Shown piece by piece: positions 37,495-49,606 of a stretch of DNA of 64,000 nucleotides. Every line of letters begins with the position of its first letter. The stretch's first letter is position 1. The notes beneath the pieces are model-generated. The model saw nothing but the letters and a program-made list of their open reading frames with translations. It had not been told where the DNA came from and searched no databases. Source of the DNA: Batrachochytrium dendrobatidis JAM81 (lineage: Eukaryota; Chytridiomycota; Chytridiomycetes; Rhizophydiales); NCBI RefSeq assembly GCF_000203795.2, contig NW_006281103.1, positions 519,682 to 583,681 on the forward strand, in the 5' to 3' direction. A program made the position numbers and the translations under genes.

Positions 37495-40400
37495 ATGTCA
37501 TCTTACTGGCCATCTGCTCTTCTGGGCGGGGCGCCCAACGATACTATTGCTCGTTACTCAAAAAAGAACGTTGCTGTAAATGGACCAAAAGGCAATGGCA
37601 ACTTTGTACTGACTCTCCCTGTTTCTAAACAACTTCTCAAGGATGCCGCTTACCAGACTGGTGAAGAGTTTACTCATTTGAGGTACTTTAACTTGCATTG
37701 ATGTTTCAACGCTTGTTGATGGCTTGGGAATAGTGGCGTCAGTCTTGCTGTGATTGTGGGAATCGTTGAGTTTGGGGTGGATTGTCTGGCTTTTGCTCAC
37801 TGAGCATTCAGTCTTATGAGATGGTCAAACCTACATGAATGCTCTTGTCTGTATGTCTTGTCATGGCTATCTTGACCATACACAGCCACGAGAGTTTCAT
37901 TAAGACCCTGAAACTCATTGGCGTATTCATGTAAATCGGACCACTTGTATTAATCTTGTAGATGGCTTGAACATACCCAATGCTTCAAGTGTTTCCTACT
38001 ACAAATTGAATTGACTCTCAATGTCCATCCTATGATACACTTGACCCAACTTGTGGTCTAGTTATCTTTTGGTAATCATACATTGTACAATCACCAAGTT
38101 TAAACCCAGATATTAGGTTCAACTGATATCAATACAACCCTTGCACTATAATCTCATGCATTCGCGTTCTAGAAACAATGGTATCTCTGTAATGCAACTG
38201 TTGTTTCTGTACCCGTCAACTAAAGAGTTGACAAGGCTGGCCGTTTATTGTACATTGACACCCTTAATATTCTACTCTACTTCAATACGGCTGTAATGCT
38301 GACAACTTTCATTTTTGACTTTTCTATTCTATAGCTATACCGCAGTCACTTGTGACCCTGACGAGTTTCCAAAAAAATATGACTTGCGTCCTCGCCGCTA
38401 CAACCGTCAGATCAAGATTGCATTGGTTGTTACCATGTATAATGAGGATGACAATCTGTTTATTAAATCTATTCTTGCTGCCCAAAAAAATATTGCCTAT
38501 CTTTGCTCTGACCAATGCCCTTACTCTTGGGGTCAGGACGGTTGGAGAAACTTTGTTATTTGTATTGTATCGGATGGTCGCACAAAGATCAACCCTCGTG
38601 TCCTTACTGTCTTGGGTGTCATGGGCTGCTATATGGACGGTCTTCCTCGCTCCTCTGTCAACGGTGATCCCGTTACTGGCCATATTTTCGAATTCACGAC
38701 CCAGATCGCTGTCGATAGAGATATGGCTGTTCGCACTAGAAAGATGGGCATTTTCCCCACCCAAATAATCTTTGTCCTAAAGGAAAAGAATGCCAAAAAG
38801 GTGATTTACTTTTTATTGTTGGCGTGTTGGATTTTATACTGATTACTAATCTAAAATGTTTAGATCAATTCCCACAAATGGTTTTTTAATGCCGTCTGCG
38901 AGGTCATTGCTCCCGAAGTTACAATGTTGCTCGATGTCGGTACTAAACCTTCGGCAGTATCTTTTTACCACCTATACCGCTCGTTTGAGCGTGATCCTCG
39001 TATCGGTGGTGCTTGTGGTGAAATTGCTGCCGAATTGGGAGCCAGTTGTACCAATTTGCTTAATCCTTTGGTCGCTACTCAAAACTTTGAATATAAAATG
39101 TCCAACATTCTTGACAAACCGCTTGAATCAGTATTTGGTTACATTTCCGTACTTCCTGGTGCCTTTTCTGCCTACCGTTACAAAGCCCTACAGGGTGAGC
39201 CATTGTACAAATACTTCCTTGGCGAGAAACCTGGCGCAGATATCTTTACATCCAACTTGTACTTGGCTGAGGATCGTATTCTGTGCTTTGAGCTGATTAC
39301 CAAAAAGCATGAAGCCTGGCGTCTAAAGTATGTCAAATCTGCCGTTGCCGAAACAGATGTTCCCAGCACGCTTCCTGAATTGATCTCGCAGCGTCGTCGT
39401 TGGCTCAATGGATCTTTCTTTGCTTCGGTTCATGCTCTTACTCACTACACTCAAATCTTCCAATCCCCTCATTCCTTTTTCCAAAAGTTTGTTTTCACGC
39501 TTCAATTCATATACAACGCCGTCAGTCTTGCATTCAGTTGGATTTCTCTTGCCAATTTCTATCTTGCCTTTTACTTTTTATTCAAAGTGTCCAATACTGT
39601 TAATCCTAACTCTCTTCCATTTGGCACACAGTCTGAAATTGTTGATCTTGTTATGCGTGAACTTTATATTTTCTCCATTATTGCCATTTTCATTTCTTCG
39701 CTCTCTAACCGTCCTCAAGGATCAAAATGGCTATACTATGGTCTATCTGTTCTTTTCTCTATAATTATGTCTATGATGTTGTTTATGGGTGTTTGGTCGA
39801 TTTACCAGGCTGTCGTTAATTTCAAAAATCGTGGCATTACATCCTCTGGCAGACAGGAGACTCCGTTTGAATACTTCCGCACCACCACTGTATTTAGAGA
39901 TCTTGTTGTTTCCATCATGTCGACCTATGGTCTCTACTTTGTTGCTTCGATTATTCATCTTGATCCGTGGCACTGTATTACTTCCATGATCCAATATTTG
40001 CTGATTTTGCCAACCTACAACAACATCTTTATGATTTATGCCTGTAAGTTTGATGACTTGATCTATTGCTGACATGAGCCTATACAGTTTCTAATTATTT
40101 TTCTAGTCTGTAATTTGCATGATGTCTCGTGGGGCACCAAGGGTGATAACGCGGTTGTTGATGACAAGCCTGCCGTTGTCCAAAAAACCGCTAACGGTGA
40201 GCAAGTCTTTGAAGTTGAGATTCCATCCGAGGAGCAGGACATTGATGCAGCATGGGCAGCTCATATCAAACAGCTGGCTTCAAACCGTGCCAATCCGGAA
40301 GTCCAGAACAGCAAGCGTGACGTAAAAACCAAATCTGAAGATGTCTGCAAGGAGTTCCGTACTCGTGTTGTTCTTTCCTGGATCATTACCAACTCGCTAA

Positions 40401-40612
40401 TCATTGCACTCTTTACCAACGATGCCTTTATCAACCATGTATTTAAACCCAGTCCTGAAAACTCGGTTAATCCATACCTGACATTTATATTCTGGTCGGT
40501 TGCTGTTTTGAGTGCTATCCGATTCATTGGATGCTGTGTGTATATGGTTATCTGGTGGGGTGAGAAACTCTCTGGAGCTGCTAGAGGCGGTAGTCGCAAG
40601 GTTCATGCTTAA
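37495..40612 (+). CDS. Chitin synthase (division 1-like)
   Basis: Four exons, 37495-37682, 38335-38800, 38864-40043 and 40107-40612, total exactly 780 codons (779 residues). Family blocks in order: EEFTHL, YTAVTCDPDEF, IALVVTMYNEDDNLF (donor-sugar site), CIVSDGRTKINPRVL, MLLDVGTKPSAVSFYHLY, RIGGACGEI, LPGAFSAYRYKAL, LAEDRILCFE and the product-site signature ISQRRRWLNGSFF. Several membrane helices follow (YNAVSLAFSWISLANFYLAF, IFSIIAIFISSLSNR, VLFSIIMSMMLFMGVW and two more near the C-terminus). It makes beta-1,4-GlcNAc polymer at the plasma membrane. The N-terminal regulatory extension is very short. Intron 1 is 652 nt, against about 60 nt for the others, because it carries a TIR element. Confidence 0.95.
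37916..38297 (+). mobile_element. TIR element, copy 2, inside chitin synthase intron 1
   Basis: A 382-bp unit. The left end has GCGTATTCATGTAAAT and the right end has AATACGGCTGTAATG, whose reverse complement matches the family terminus. The core CATACATTGTACAATCACC then CAAGTTTAAA and AGATATTAGGTTCAAC aligns with the other copies. It lies wholly within the first chitin synthase intron, on the same strand as copy 1. Confidence 0.7.
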
Positions 40613-40837
40613 TATCAAGCCTTTTAAAGGGGTTAAATGTCATCTTACCCATTCCTATACTTTCATTTTGAACATTTGATATCTTTCTTGTCATGGCTGT
40701 ATTTGCCTTGTGAAAATGAAGGTGCTTTTTGTTACCATGTCGACTATATATATTTTATGCTTGAAATTGTCTATTCAGCTGCAATAGATTGATGGATGAC
40801 ATGTAATTTAGAGTTTGGCTATCCGATTGAGCAGTAA

Positions 40838-41769
40838 TCACCCGTGCATTGCTCTCGTTCGCTTTTTGAATTCTAAAGGGGTTTCAAACTGGTCTCCACT
40901 TTTCCACAGTCCTCTTCGCATTGCCCTAAAGTAAAAATTGTGTGCTTTAGTCTTTTGAAATAAATAAGACACATGGAGCAAATAATTACTTGGCAGTTTG
41001 TTCAACCCGATTAAACTGTGTTGGGTTGCCACCATACTGTGCACCAGTCGCTCGATACATGACAGCTAAACCTCTTCTTAGCATTTCAATTGAAACGTTA
41101 CGTGTTGGTAGGACAGGCCACCATGCAGGATTGACCCACACCATTCCAATCTAAAACATAACGTATCAACACCATTTTAAATCCTAACGAGATGTTACGA
41201 CGGATCAAACAACTCAACTAGTCGATTGTATTGGTCGCGACGTAGAAGCTGAACACGAACAATTCGGCCATTCAAATAGCTTCCAAGCCACGATTTGGCT
41301 ATTTGAGCAAAGGGTTGATCTGGTTGACCAAAACAAGCACTCTAAATCGATGGGTTTGGATGAGTCGGGGGTGAGTGTTTGAACATGATGAAATACTACG
41401 ATTACCTCGGGTGCATCGATGCCTGCTAAACGAATATACAACGTTTCTTTTGGATCTCCAGCTTGTGCTGGTTGACACCACCGTTCCAGCATAGGCAAAT
41501 GAGTCTATTTGGATACAACTCGACCGTTTACAGTCAATTCCTTTTTGTCCAACACGACAAACAACTAGAATGTTGAACAACTCAACTATGCGTATACCGT
41601 CACCATCCACTGCTCGGACTACTCGCCCATATATTATTTTTCGAGTTTTTATCCAATGTATAGGAACTTGATTGTTGTCGGTAAATGTGCGAAACATGTA
41701 GTCGTGAAGAATCCATCGTGTCAAGACCAGTAAAACCAATGTGAGTACTTGCGAGTATGGGTCTTGCAT
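40838..41769 (-). CDS. LCL3: LCL3-like staphylococcal-nuclease-fold endonuclease
   Basis: Several exons on the minus strand. The start ATG at 41769 leads into a hydrophobic helix (VLTLVLLVLTRWILHDYMF), a membrane anchor. The TNase domain begins GRVVRAVDGDGIRI, and the next exon has YIRLAGIDAPE, the Arg/Asp catalytic block. Later exons read AKSWLGSYLNGRIVRVQLLR, then NVSIEMLRRGLAVMYRATGA, then AMRRGLWKSGDQFETP with stop at 40838. This order, with membrane anchor and the final RRGLW-like tail, is that of fungal LCL3. The junction between VDGDGIRI and THLPMLERW (41499-41600) seems to use a GTTGAG donor and is less certain. Expected location is mitochondrial membrane, by family. Confidence 0.82.
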
Positions 41770-41939
41770 CCTGTTGATTTTACAAGGTTGAATAGTGCAA
41801 GTTGAATGAATAGAACAACCCAACAGTTGATGAGTACAAATGAGAATGTTTAAAACTTATCCAGATCTAATTGTTCAATATGTATGGATATCCACACTAG
41901 TTGTGTTTCTATTCAACTTTTAAATTTGTAGTCTATGAA

Positions 41940-42413
41940 TTTACGCCATATTCGCGCAGTATTTTGTATTATCTTGCATTGATTGCCTTTTTGAAATAGA
42001 CAATAACTATTCGTTTTGCTTTTTTTGTTGGGTATTGACTGTTGTTCAATCAACACAATGTCCATCGTATGATTCACAAAATTATAATTTTAAACGTGCT
42101 CCTTGGCAATCTCTAATATAACCATACATGGTACGATTAACAAGTTTGAAACCAGATATTAGATTCAATTCGTTTCAATCAAACCCATCCTTGCTGTATT
42201 TTAATCTTACGGATACACTCGTCATCTAGTTTAAGAGATCGTGTTTTGGGAATGCAACTGTTGTTTCCATGCCGATCATCAAAAGATTGGTCGACTAGAG
42301 TTTACAAAACAATGCTGTCCAGTGAATTGACATTCATTATTTGATGATACTGGCAGTTTATTATACACTAACATCCTTGTCTAATCATCCATTTTATATG
42401 AATACGATGATGG
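41940..42413 (+). mobile_element. TIR element, copy 3
   Basis: 474 bp between LCL3 and the FAM210-like gene. The left end TTACGCCATATTCGCGCAG and the right end ATTTTATATGAATACGATGA form related inverted ends. The core ACCATACATGGTACGATTAA then CAAGTTTGAAACCAGATATT is the clearest of the family. The right end stops about 10 bases from the stop codon of the neighbouring minus-strand gene. Confidence 0.7.
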
Positions 42414-42423
42414 CATTCAACCT

Positions 42424-43066
42424 TTAGGACTTGACAGTTGGTTTGGTTTTCATCCAAAACTCGAGGTTATTTGCTCTCATAAACCGAGCAACGGATGGAG
42501 TCAAAAACATGGTCAACCCAGCTCTCAACGGGAAAATAATCTTGTGTCCAGTCATGGCAACAAGCAAGGTTGTCCCAACTGTTGTATACCAATCCGATGT
42601 ACAAGGTTCAGTTGAAGACATGTCAGTATACAAAGGCTGATCATCAGATTGGGATGTAGTCGATGCCCACCACTGTTTCAAATCATTCATTTTGGATGTT
42701 ATGGGAGTTACATCCACACCAAAATAGATGGCTGCAACCCTGTTTCCACAGTATACAAGTCATCATATAGATGAAGAATATGCAACACAAATCGTTTAAC
42801 GGTGCGTTAGTGATTTAGATCGAATATTGCAATTCATCTCAATATGAATGGCAGATCTGTATTTACCAGCTTGGATATGAAACAAGCGATATACTTGAAT
42901 ATGTAATGAATCCAACTGGTCCATATTCCTTGAACACATGCTTTAACCCACGTGCTGGGACTGTAGCACTTGGTTGGCTAGGTGCATCGATAGAGTTGCT
43001 GGTCGTCAAACTGCGAGATGAATGGTTTCTCTGTCGCAATGCAAACCAAGTCTTGTCGATATACAT
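42424..43066 (-). CDS. FAM210/DUF1279 mitochondrial membrane protein
   Basis: Two exons, 43066-42867 and 42739-42424, give 171 residues. After a basic N-terminal stretch (WFALRQRNHSSRSLTT) comes the DUF1279 signature HVFKEYGPVGFITYSSISLV, then AAIYFGVDVTPITSKM. A second conserved block near the end reads PLRAGLTMFLTPSVARFM. FAM210 proteins sit in the mitochondrial inner membrane; their biochemical role is unsettled. The N-terminus may extend into an unseen 5' exon, since the presequence is short. Confidence 0.78.
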
Positions 43067-43667
43067 CCTAATACCAAGTATTGAATTGGTTTAAATTCAC
43101 TCCAGTTTCATAGTGCCAATTCGTTCAAATACCACACACATTCATATGATGTGAACATGGTAATTCATCCAAACAGCATTACCTTGTAAATAAACTCATT
43201 TTCCTTATTGTAATGACGAATGCTGGCTTTGACTTGTTGGATGAACTTGCAAGTGTAAACCAATCGATTTCAAGAAAGCAACAAAGCTTTTTTCAGCCAA
43301 AAACAGCTCAAAGAATTCCAAGTTCATGTTACGATTGTTTTAAAAATCAGTCTAGACAAGTGACAGTAGCATTTAATGCATGGCAAGAGTAGAAATAGTG
43401 TTCATTTGTTGGGAATACAATAAATCAATTCAAACATGTTTTGGTTGAAAATATAATGATTTAGAAAAAGTTTAATTCAGTCACACGACGTATTCCAAAC
43501 CGTTGAATGGTTATTTGCTTGGATAGCAAGTGATTCTCTTTCAAATCTCTAAAAGAAATGAGTTTTTAAAAGCAACCGAAATGACGGAAAATATCAGTAT
43601 GTCAAACAAATTGCCATTAAAAGTATAGTGGCTTGACAAAAATAAATGTTTATTTTGGACCATTGCG
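43067..43667. other. Intergenic stretch, no gene seen
   Basis: 600 bases between the FAM210-like start and the beta-adaptin stop, both on the minus strand. AT-rich with frequent stops in all frames; no repeat core or RNA gene recognised. Confidence 0.5.
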
Positions 43668-46600
43668 TCAAGCAAGAATACCATCAAGCGATTGTTGAGC
43701 TATAGCAACAATATCATGCGCAGGAGATCTGACAACAATTTGCACATCACCCAGTACATCCTCTTGTATCTGTAGTGCAAGCATTGAGTTTGTGCAGGTC
43801 TTTGCAAGTGCTTGAATCATCTAATTTCACAAAAATGTTAATCCTAATCTACACCAACCATCATAACGACATTAAATACAAATCATTACCTGTTGGGTTT
43901 GGCTCACAATACTAAATCCATTTTGTTGAAGCTTACTAGCCATGTCATTCATATTACCACTAGCACGCGTAAATGTCTTTTCACCACCGCTAGCACTATT
44001 CCACACGGAATTGAATGCAATGGGCGAGGAATCGGAAACTGCAATCAACACTACATGCAGAGGCACGTACGTCTGCATATAAAATACGCCGCAGTTGTTT
44101 TTGACAGCAATTTGAACAAGATTAGCAGGATCAGTTTTTTGTGTATTTCCTGTAGTGCCGAGTGACAGAGAAATTGAGGCTACTGCTCCCGGTGCTAGAG
44201 GCTCCGGAACTGTGAGTGCAGCCAGTGGGGTGATTCCAAACATATTAACATTGAATTGAATCGCAAACTCTGACATGGGTCCAGCAGATGCATTGGAGAA
44301 GCTCAAGTCTAAAAATAAAGCACCATTTCTAAACAATTGATTCAGTCAAGCATTCAATACCAAGTTGTATAGTTTTTGATGCAATCGATTAAACATTTTT
44401 TGCTATTTACCTGTGTGCAAAGGTGCCGCTAAGATCAAGCCCTTGGGAGGTGCTGGCAGATAACATCACTGTCTTGGGAAATACATATCGAGGTCCAGAA
44501 TTTGTACGACCAGGAGAGCCCATTTTATCAAGCCCAAATGCACCGTCATTCATGGGAGAGGGTGCAACAGGCGACATATCCATATCCAGTGAGAGTAAAT
44601 CAGTAATACCACGACGATCAAGAGTTGTAGCATTCGCACCAGAAGCGACTAGATTGGGTTGAATCACCGGAGTACTAAAATCCAGATCAAGCAAATTCCC
44701 AATCATACTTGTGTCATCCATAGCCTGAACAGCTTGTTGTACAGCGCTCCGACGTAAATCAGACTCATCTTCGCCGTCAGCAAAGTCTTGTCGATACTGT
44801 GCTAAATCTACCAACGAAGCTCCTCCAAGCAATGCAGGCGATTTGTGATACACTGAAGCAAGAGAAGAGATATTTAAAATCAACTCATCCAACAACCCTT
44901 CACTAACCGTTCCTGTATTCGACTCAATAGGTGGTTTTTCAGCCAATACCACTGCTTTGGCTGCCTGAGGGTTGGAGGACAATAGTCGCCAGTACACGTA
45001 TGCACGATCACGGATATCTGGGTTATCATTGACTTGAGTAGATGTTTGCAGTACGCGCTGAACAAGATTCTGAGCCGAGCCTGGCCGTTTTAAAAATAGT
45101 TTCACAGTGGCTGTAATCAACTGCAGCTGCACTTTGGATGCCTCATCCTTGAAACTCTCCAAAAAGTGCTCAAGAAACTCGGATGCATTCTCAATGCGGT
45201 CAGAATATTCGCCAATAATCCAAATTAAAGATGCCTTGGCCTCGGGCTCATCAAGAAGTTCTAGATTTTGACATAGCTCTGGAATAATGCCTTCGTATTT
45301 TGAGGGGTACTTGCGGAATATATCCTTGATAATTACAATGGACTCTTGAACAATATACGTCACACCAAGTTTGATGAGTTCAAGAAGGGTGTGGATACAT
45401 TTGTCAGAGGCAGAACTGATTTTAATGGCACATCGGCCAATTGCACGTACAGATTTACGAACAAAATCCACATCCACTTCACTGGCATATCTAATTGACA
45501 TTGCACATAAAAAATGAGATGACGGTATCTTGCAAATATCCCAAAACACTGTTAAAAGGTCTACTCACTCCTTCAACTCGGAAATAACTTGGTCTACATT
45601 GGCTTCTGAGCACAACTTGATAATTACTTCTAGTTTCTCCAGCTTTACATAGGGTGGGTCATTGTACTTTGTAAAGAAAACACGAACTTCTTGGGTAAGA
45701 ATTTCAGGACGTTTTTGAAGGATAAAGTTGATGTTGCGAAGTGCCACATATTGGATTTCAGGCTGCGAGGAGAGAAGAGTCACTGTGGTATAAAGTCAAG
45801 GGTAAAGAGTATGTTGGCAACACGATACAATAGTTAAAAAGCATCAGTATTGGATACATACCCAATGGAGGAGCGAGCTTGCGAATAATAGTCTTGTCTA
45901 ATTCTTCAGAAAAGTTGTAACCAAGATAGATCATGAGGGTCTTGACTGCAGACAAAACCACACTGGAGTTGACATGCTGAAGACGAGGGATAACACGCTC
46001 GATTATATCGCTAGCCTCTCGAACATCGCGTGGGCGATATGTGGCAAGTGACCCTAAGATACAGATCTGACCCCATCTACACATATACAACGCGCAAGGT
46101 GAAATGGATATTAGCAATATATTGTGTAGGAATTGGATTGATCTATATATATCATCAAAAATGCTTACTCTGTACATTCGTTGAGAGCAGCCAGCAGTTT
46201 CTGCAAAAGAAAATCGGTAATGACGAATATATCTTTTTGAGCAGAAGCGTTACTGATTTCGACCAGTGCAGCCACAGCATTGGTAATTACCTATTAGTTG
46301 GATGCAAGAGTATATGTATTGTTTAAATGAGCAACTGTTGAATTAAAACAGCCAGCACATTCTAAAAGTATGAGTATACCATTGGATTGCGATCAGATAG
46401 CATATCTTGAAGAATAGAGATAAGCCCATTGTCAATGGCAATACCGGGGTTCAAGTCAAACAATTTTGCAACGCATAGTGCGGCAGTCTTTCTAACATAT
46501 GGATCCTCGTCCTAAATGAATGGAAAAACTCGAAAAAAGTAAGTGTATAGTCCAGCCAACCTCGAGATACTGGGTATTCACCTTGAGGCCCTTTTTGAGA

Positions 46601-47448
46601 GGCTCGAGTAAATAATCGACAATTTTCTCAGCTCGCAAACATCCCATAGTTCGAATGGCCAATGCTCGAATAAGCGGGTTATGATCATCTGAGTCCTTGA
46701 CAAACGTATTTACAGCCAAAATGACGAGTTCGGGCTGAGATTTGGCGTAGTTGATCAAGTAAAGATAAACCAATTTCTTCAATTCCAAATCCTCAGTCTG
46801 CATGTTTTTGACGACATCAGCAAACAAGGAAGAAACGTCTTTTCCGATGGTCATATTAGCAATGACTTTTTTGACAGTTTCCTTGCGTTTTTCACGATAC
46901 TCGCTGTTGAGATCTACCTTGAGTTCATAGTTTTCTCCTGAAATCAAAGATGTGATAAGATTGGTTTAATAATTGCATGCGATATACTGTCATTGAAGGT
47001 TAAACCAACCACAAGATCAACGCAAATATGCTTGAATAATTGAATACATTAGACAAATCATGCATCAAGTAAATGATATCGAACCCTTGAATATAATCAA
47101 AACAAGAGTTCTTTGCTTGGTGGATCAACCAGTTACTAGTGCAAACCAATGGGAGTTGTCATGACAGCACTGACTTGAATCAGTCTGTTCAACTAATGTA
47201 TAAAAACACCCGACTATTCAAACAGAGCCAACGCAGATGAATACAGTAGAATATACCCCACACTATAGTCTTTATCTAAGCCAATGTTCAATATGAATGA
47301 CTACTGTCCACGCTGCCCTCGAATTGAAACAAGACCATCTGAAGTAGTTGGCAAGAAGATGCACTCAGTTGTTTGCAGAGCAAAAGGTAGTATACAGCCC
47401 ACCTTTTTTGTTGGTAGTAAAGAAGCGAGGACGGGGCACATCAGTCAT
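43668..47448 (-). CDS. Beta-adaptin (AP-1/AP-2 beta large subunit)
   Basis: The first exon is only 46 nt (47448-47403): ATG then [14 protein letters not shown], ending in one base that joins the acceptor at 46937 to give [20 protein letters not shown]. This matches the FFTTTKKGE start of beta-adaptins. The trunk follows in about ten exons: [96 protein letters not shown]. The hinge holds NLLDLDF and DLLSLDMD, clathrin-box-like motifs. An ear domain ends at QQSLDGILA. It is the shared or specific beta subunit of clathrin adaptors at the trans-Golgi, endosome or plasma membrane. AP-1 versus AP-2 is not decided by eye. The 465-nt first intron shows no embedded gene or element. Confidence 0.93.
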
Positions 47449-47529
47449 GACTGCAATGAGGTTTGAATAACGAGATTCAACAATAAAAGCGAATTCAAGC
47501 GCAATGGCAGACTTTCATTTAAACCATTC

Positions 47530-47832
47530 TTACCGTGTTCACGCAAAACGAACTTTGAATAGTGTTTTCCTGTTAAAGATTGTTATTCAATGCTCACTGT
47601 TTGTACTGTAATGCAAACTAGTTTAAACTTGTTTTTGTACAACATGAACTGTTGATTGACAATCATGTTTTTTAATCTCGAATACACTCGCGTTCTAGTT
47701 CATGAATGCATCGTTTTAATCACCAGCACAAGACTAGAGAGTTTACAGGAACAATACTGTTCAATTCATTCAACATTGTTTCACAAGATTGACTGTTTAT
47801 CTAGTTTCACTGTTTCATATGAATTTAAAATG
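47530..47832 (+). mobile_element. TIR element, copy 4 (worn)
   Basis: About 300 bp just upstream of the beta-adaptin gene. The left end is TTACCGTGTTCACGCAAAAC. The 3' half aligns with copy 3 (ATACACTCGCGTTCTAG; AGAGTTTACAGGAACAAT; then GATTGACTGTTTAT). The right end TTCATATGAATTTAAAA is degraded and the core is only partly kept. Confidence 0.5.
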
Positions 47833-47890
47833 TTTAATCAATTCATGGCAAATCCTTTTTATTGTTTAATACCATGATTTGGGCTCAATT

Positions 47891-49503
47891 TTATGATTGT
47901 GCCCAAACATTTACTGTTCCGTCTTCAGCACTTGAAATCACTGTTCTCATCTATATCCAATTTAAAACATATTAGTCTGCATTATACGACCATTGATTAT
48001 ACATTGATGGCTTTAATCTTGGCAAACCTTGGTGTCCCAGTGAGTCGATCGTACAATATCTTCATGTCCACCATTTAAAGTGTAAGCAAGCTCAAGATGA
48101 GTTAAATTCACATCCAAAATTCCAATTGCTCCCCTAGATGAATCAATTACATTAGTCATTCATATCAAGTCATGGAATACCACCATCTATATCAGCATCC
48201 TACTCTTGAGATCCAGCAGTGACATAAAGACGCTGTCCTTCAGGCTCATATGTGCAATCAATTAGGTAGTCTAGTTTAAGTTCTTCGGATATGCCTCGGA
48301 CGTCATCAAACACACAAATCTTGTCGCCCTATACAAAAAACATGACAACGATTTAATGATTTCCATCAATACTATAATACAATGGTGTTTTCATACTTCT
48401 AGGAATTTCCACAACGACATGGTTTCAATATGTGATGTTGCATAAATGTATTCGGCCGATGGACCAAAAAATCCAAGTCTGCTAACAGAATTGCTCTTGA
48501 TGACTTGATAAAGTGCATCATCTTCTTCCCATGTCGATAGGTTGTATAAGCAAATGAGTCTAAAATTGTAATGTTAGCTTATACCAGCATACAAAAGAAT
48601 GGTAGTCAAATCAACACACTTTCAACATCATGTACTAACCCATCAGTTGATCCAGAAATCATTGCTTCTGCTTGAGTTGGATGAAATTTGATCTGTCAAC
48701 ATTAGCGTATTATGGTTAGATGCGTGTATGAAAACTGATTCAATCACTTTGCGGTTGAAGTGTTACCTGCGTGATATCGTCAGAATGGCATTCAGAAAAA
48801 ACTGCCAAACATGATTTTTCATTGGATCGAATATCCCTTTAGTTTAAAGTATGCAGCTTTAGTATTTCATTCAAATGATTTGACGTGCATTCAAAATTCA
48901 AGATCCATACCAGAAATTGATATTGGCGTCTTCCCCACACAGTTCTGATCCCTAAACATTATATGCATCAAGTTATACTTTAAAGTATAAAACCAATCGT
49001 TTTAAACGATACTTACTGTAGCCAAAATAGAATGCGAACTATTGATATCAAATGAAAGTATTGGTGCTCCGGCTATATTCACAAAACCAATACAGCTCAA
49101 TACAATGCAACTCAACGATCGATACAACACATATACTTTGAGTATTAAAGTAACAACACAGTGTTGACTCACCATTCCAAGCCATAGCAGGCGAATGCGT
49201 TCCATTTACAGATTTAGTTCGTAAATCCCACAAAGACACCAACCCATTCTTGTTGCTTGATAAAACAAGCTGTGGATTGGTATGATCCAACATAATCTGT
49301 GTCAATACTGTAGGATATTCATCCACTGGATTGATTCTTGTAATCAGGTTCAAGGTTTGAATATCATAAATGGAGATAGAACCCTGTGTATGAGCAGCAG
49401 CTATATGAGTAGCATTTATGGCTGGAGCGAGTTGAAAGACATATTCTTTGGGCTGGTTTTTAATTTGATGATGAAGTTGGAATGGAGTTGCTGACAATGT
49501 CAT
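47891..49503 (-). CDS. WDR89: WDR89-like WD40-repeat protein
   Basis: A multi-exon minus-strand gene of about 390 residues. Start at 49503 (MTLSATPFQLHHQIKNQP). WD blocks in order: ATHIAAAHTQGSISIYDIQ, NPQLVLSSNKNGLVSLWDLR, SDDITQIKFHPTQAEAMISG with STDGLVCLYNL, DDALYQVIKSNSVSRLGFFG, then YEPEGQRLYVTAGSQE. Two last exons, outside any long open frame, complete it: GAIGILDVNLTHLELAYTLN with GGHEDIVRSTHWDTK, then ISSAEDGTVNVWAQS and the stop. The GGHEDIVRS block and the DDALYQV block are typical of WDR89. Its molecular role is poorly known. Confidence 0.82.
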
Positions 49504-49606
49504 GTTGGTCAATCAATCCAATGGTTTCTAATTCAAGTTTTGTAAAGTAAATATTTTTTATTGAAATTTTAGTTTGACCCTCCGTTTCATAACCACACAT
49601 TCGATC

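Noticed and set aside
47284..47466. Small plus-strand frame with CPRCP near 47.3 kb
   Set aside because: It lies antisense to the first exon and intron of beta-adaptin; the Cys pair alone is not evidence of a zinc protein.
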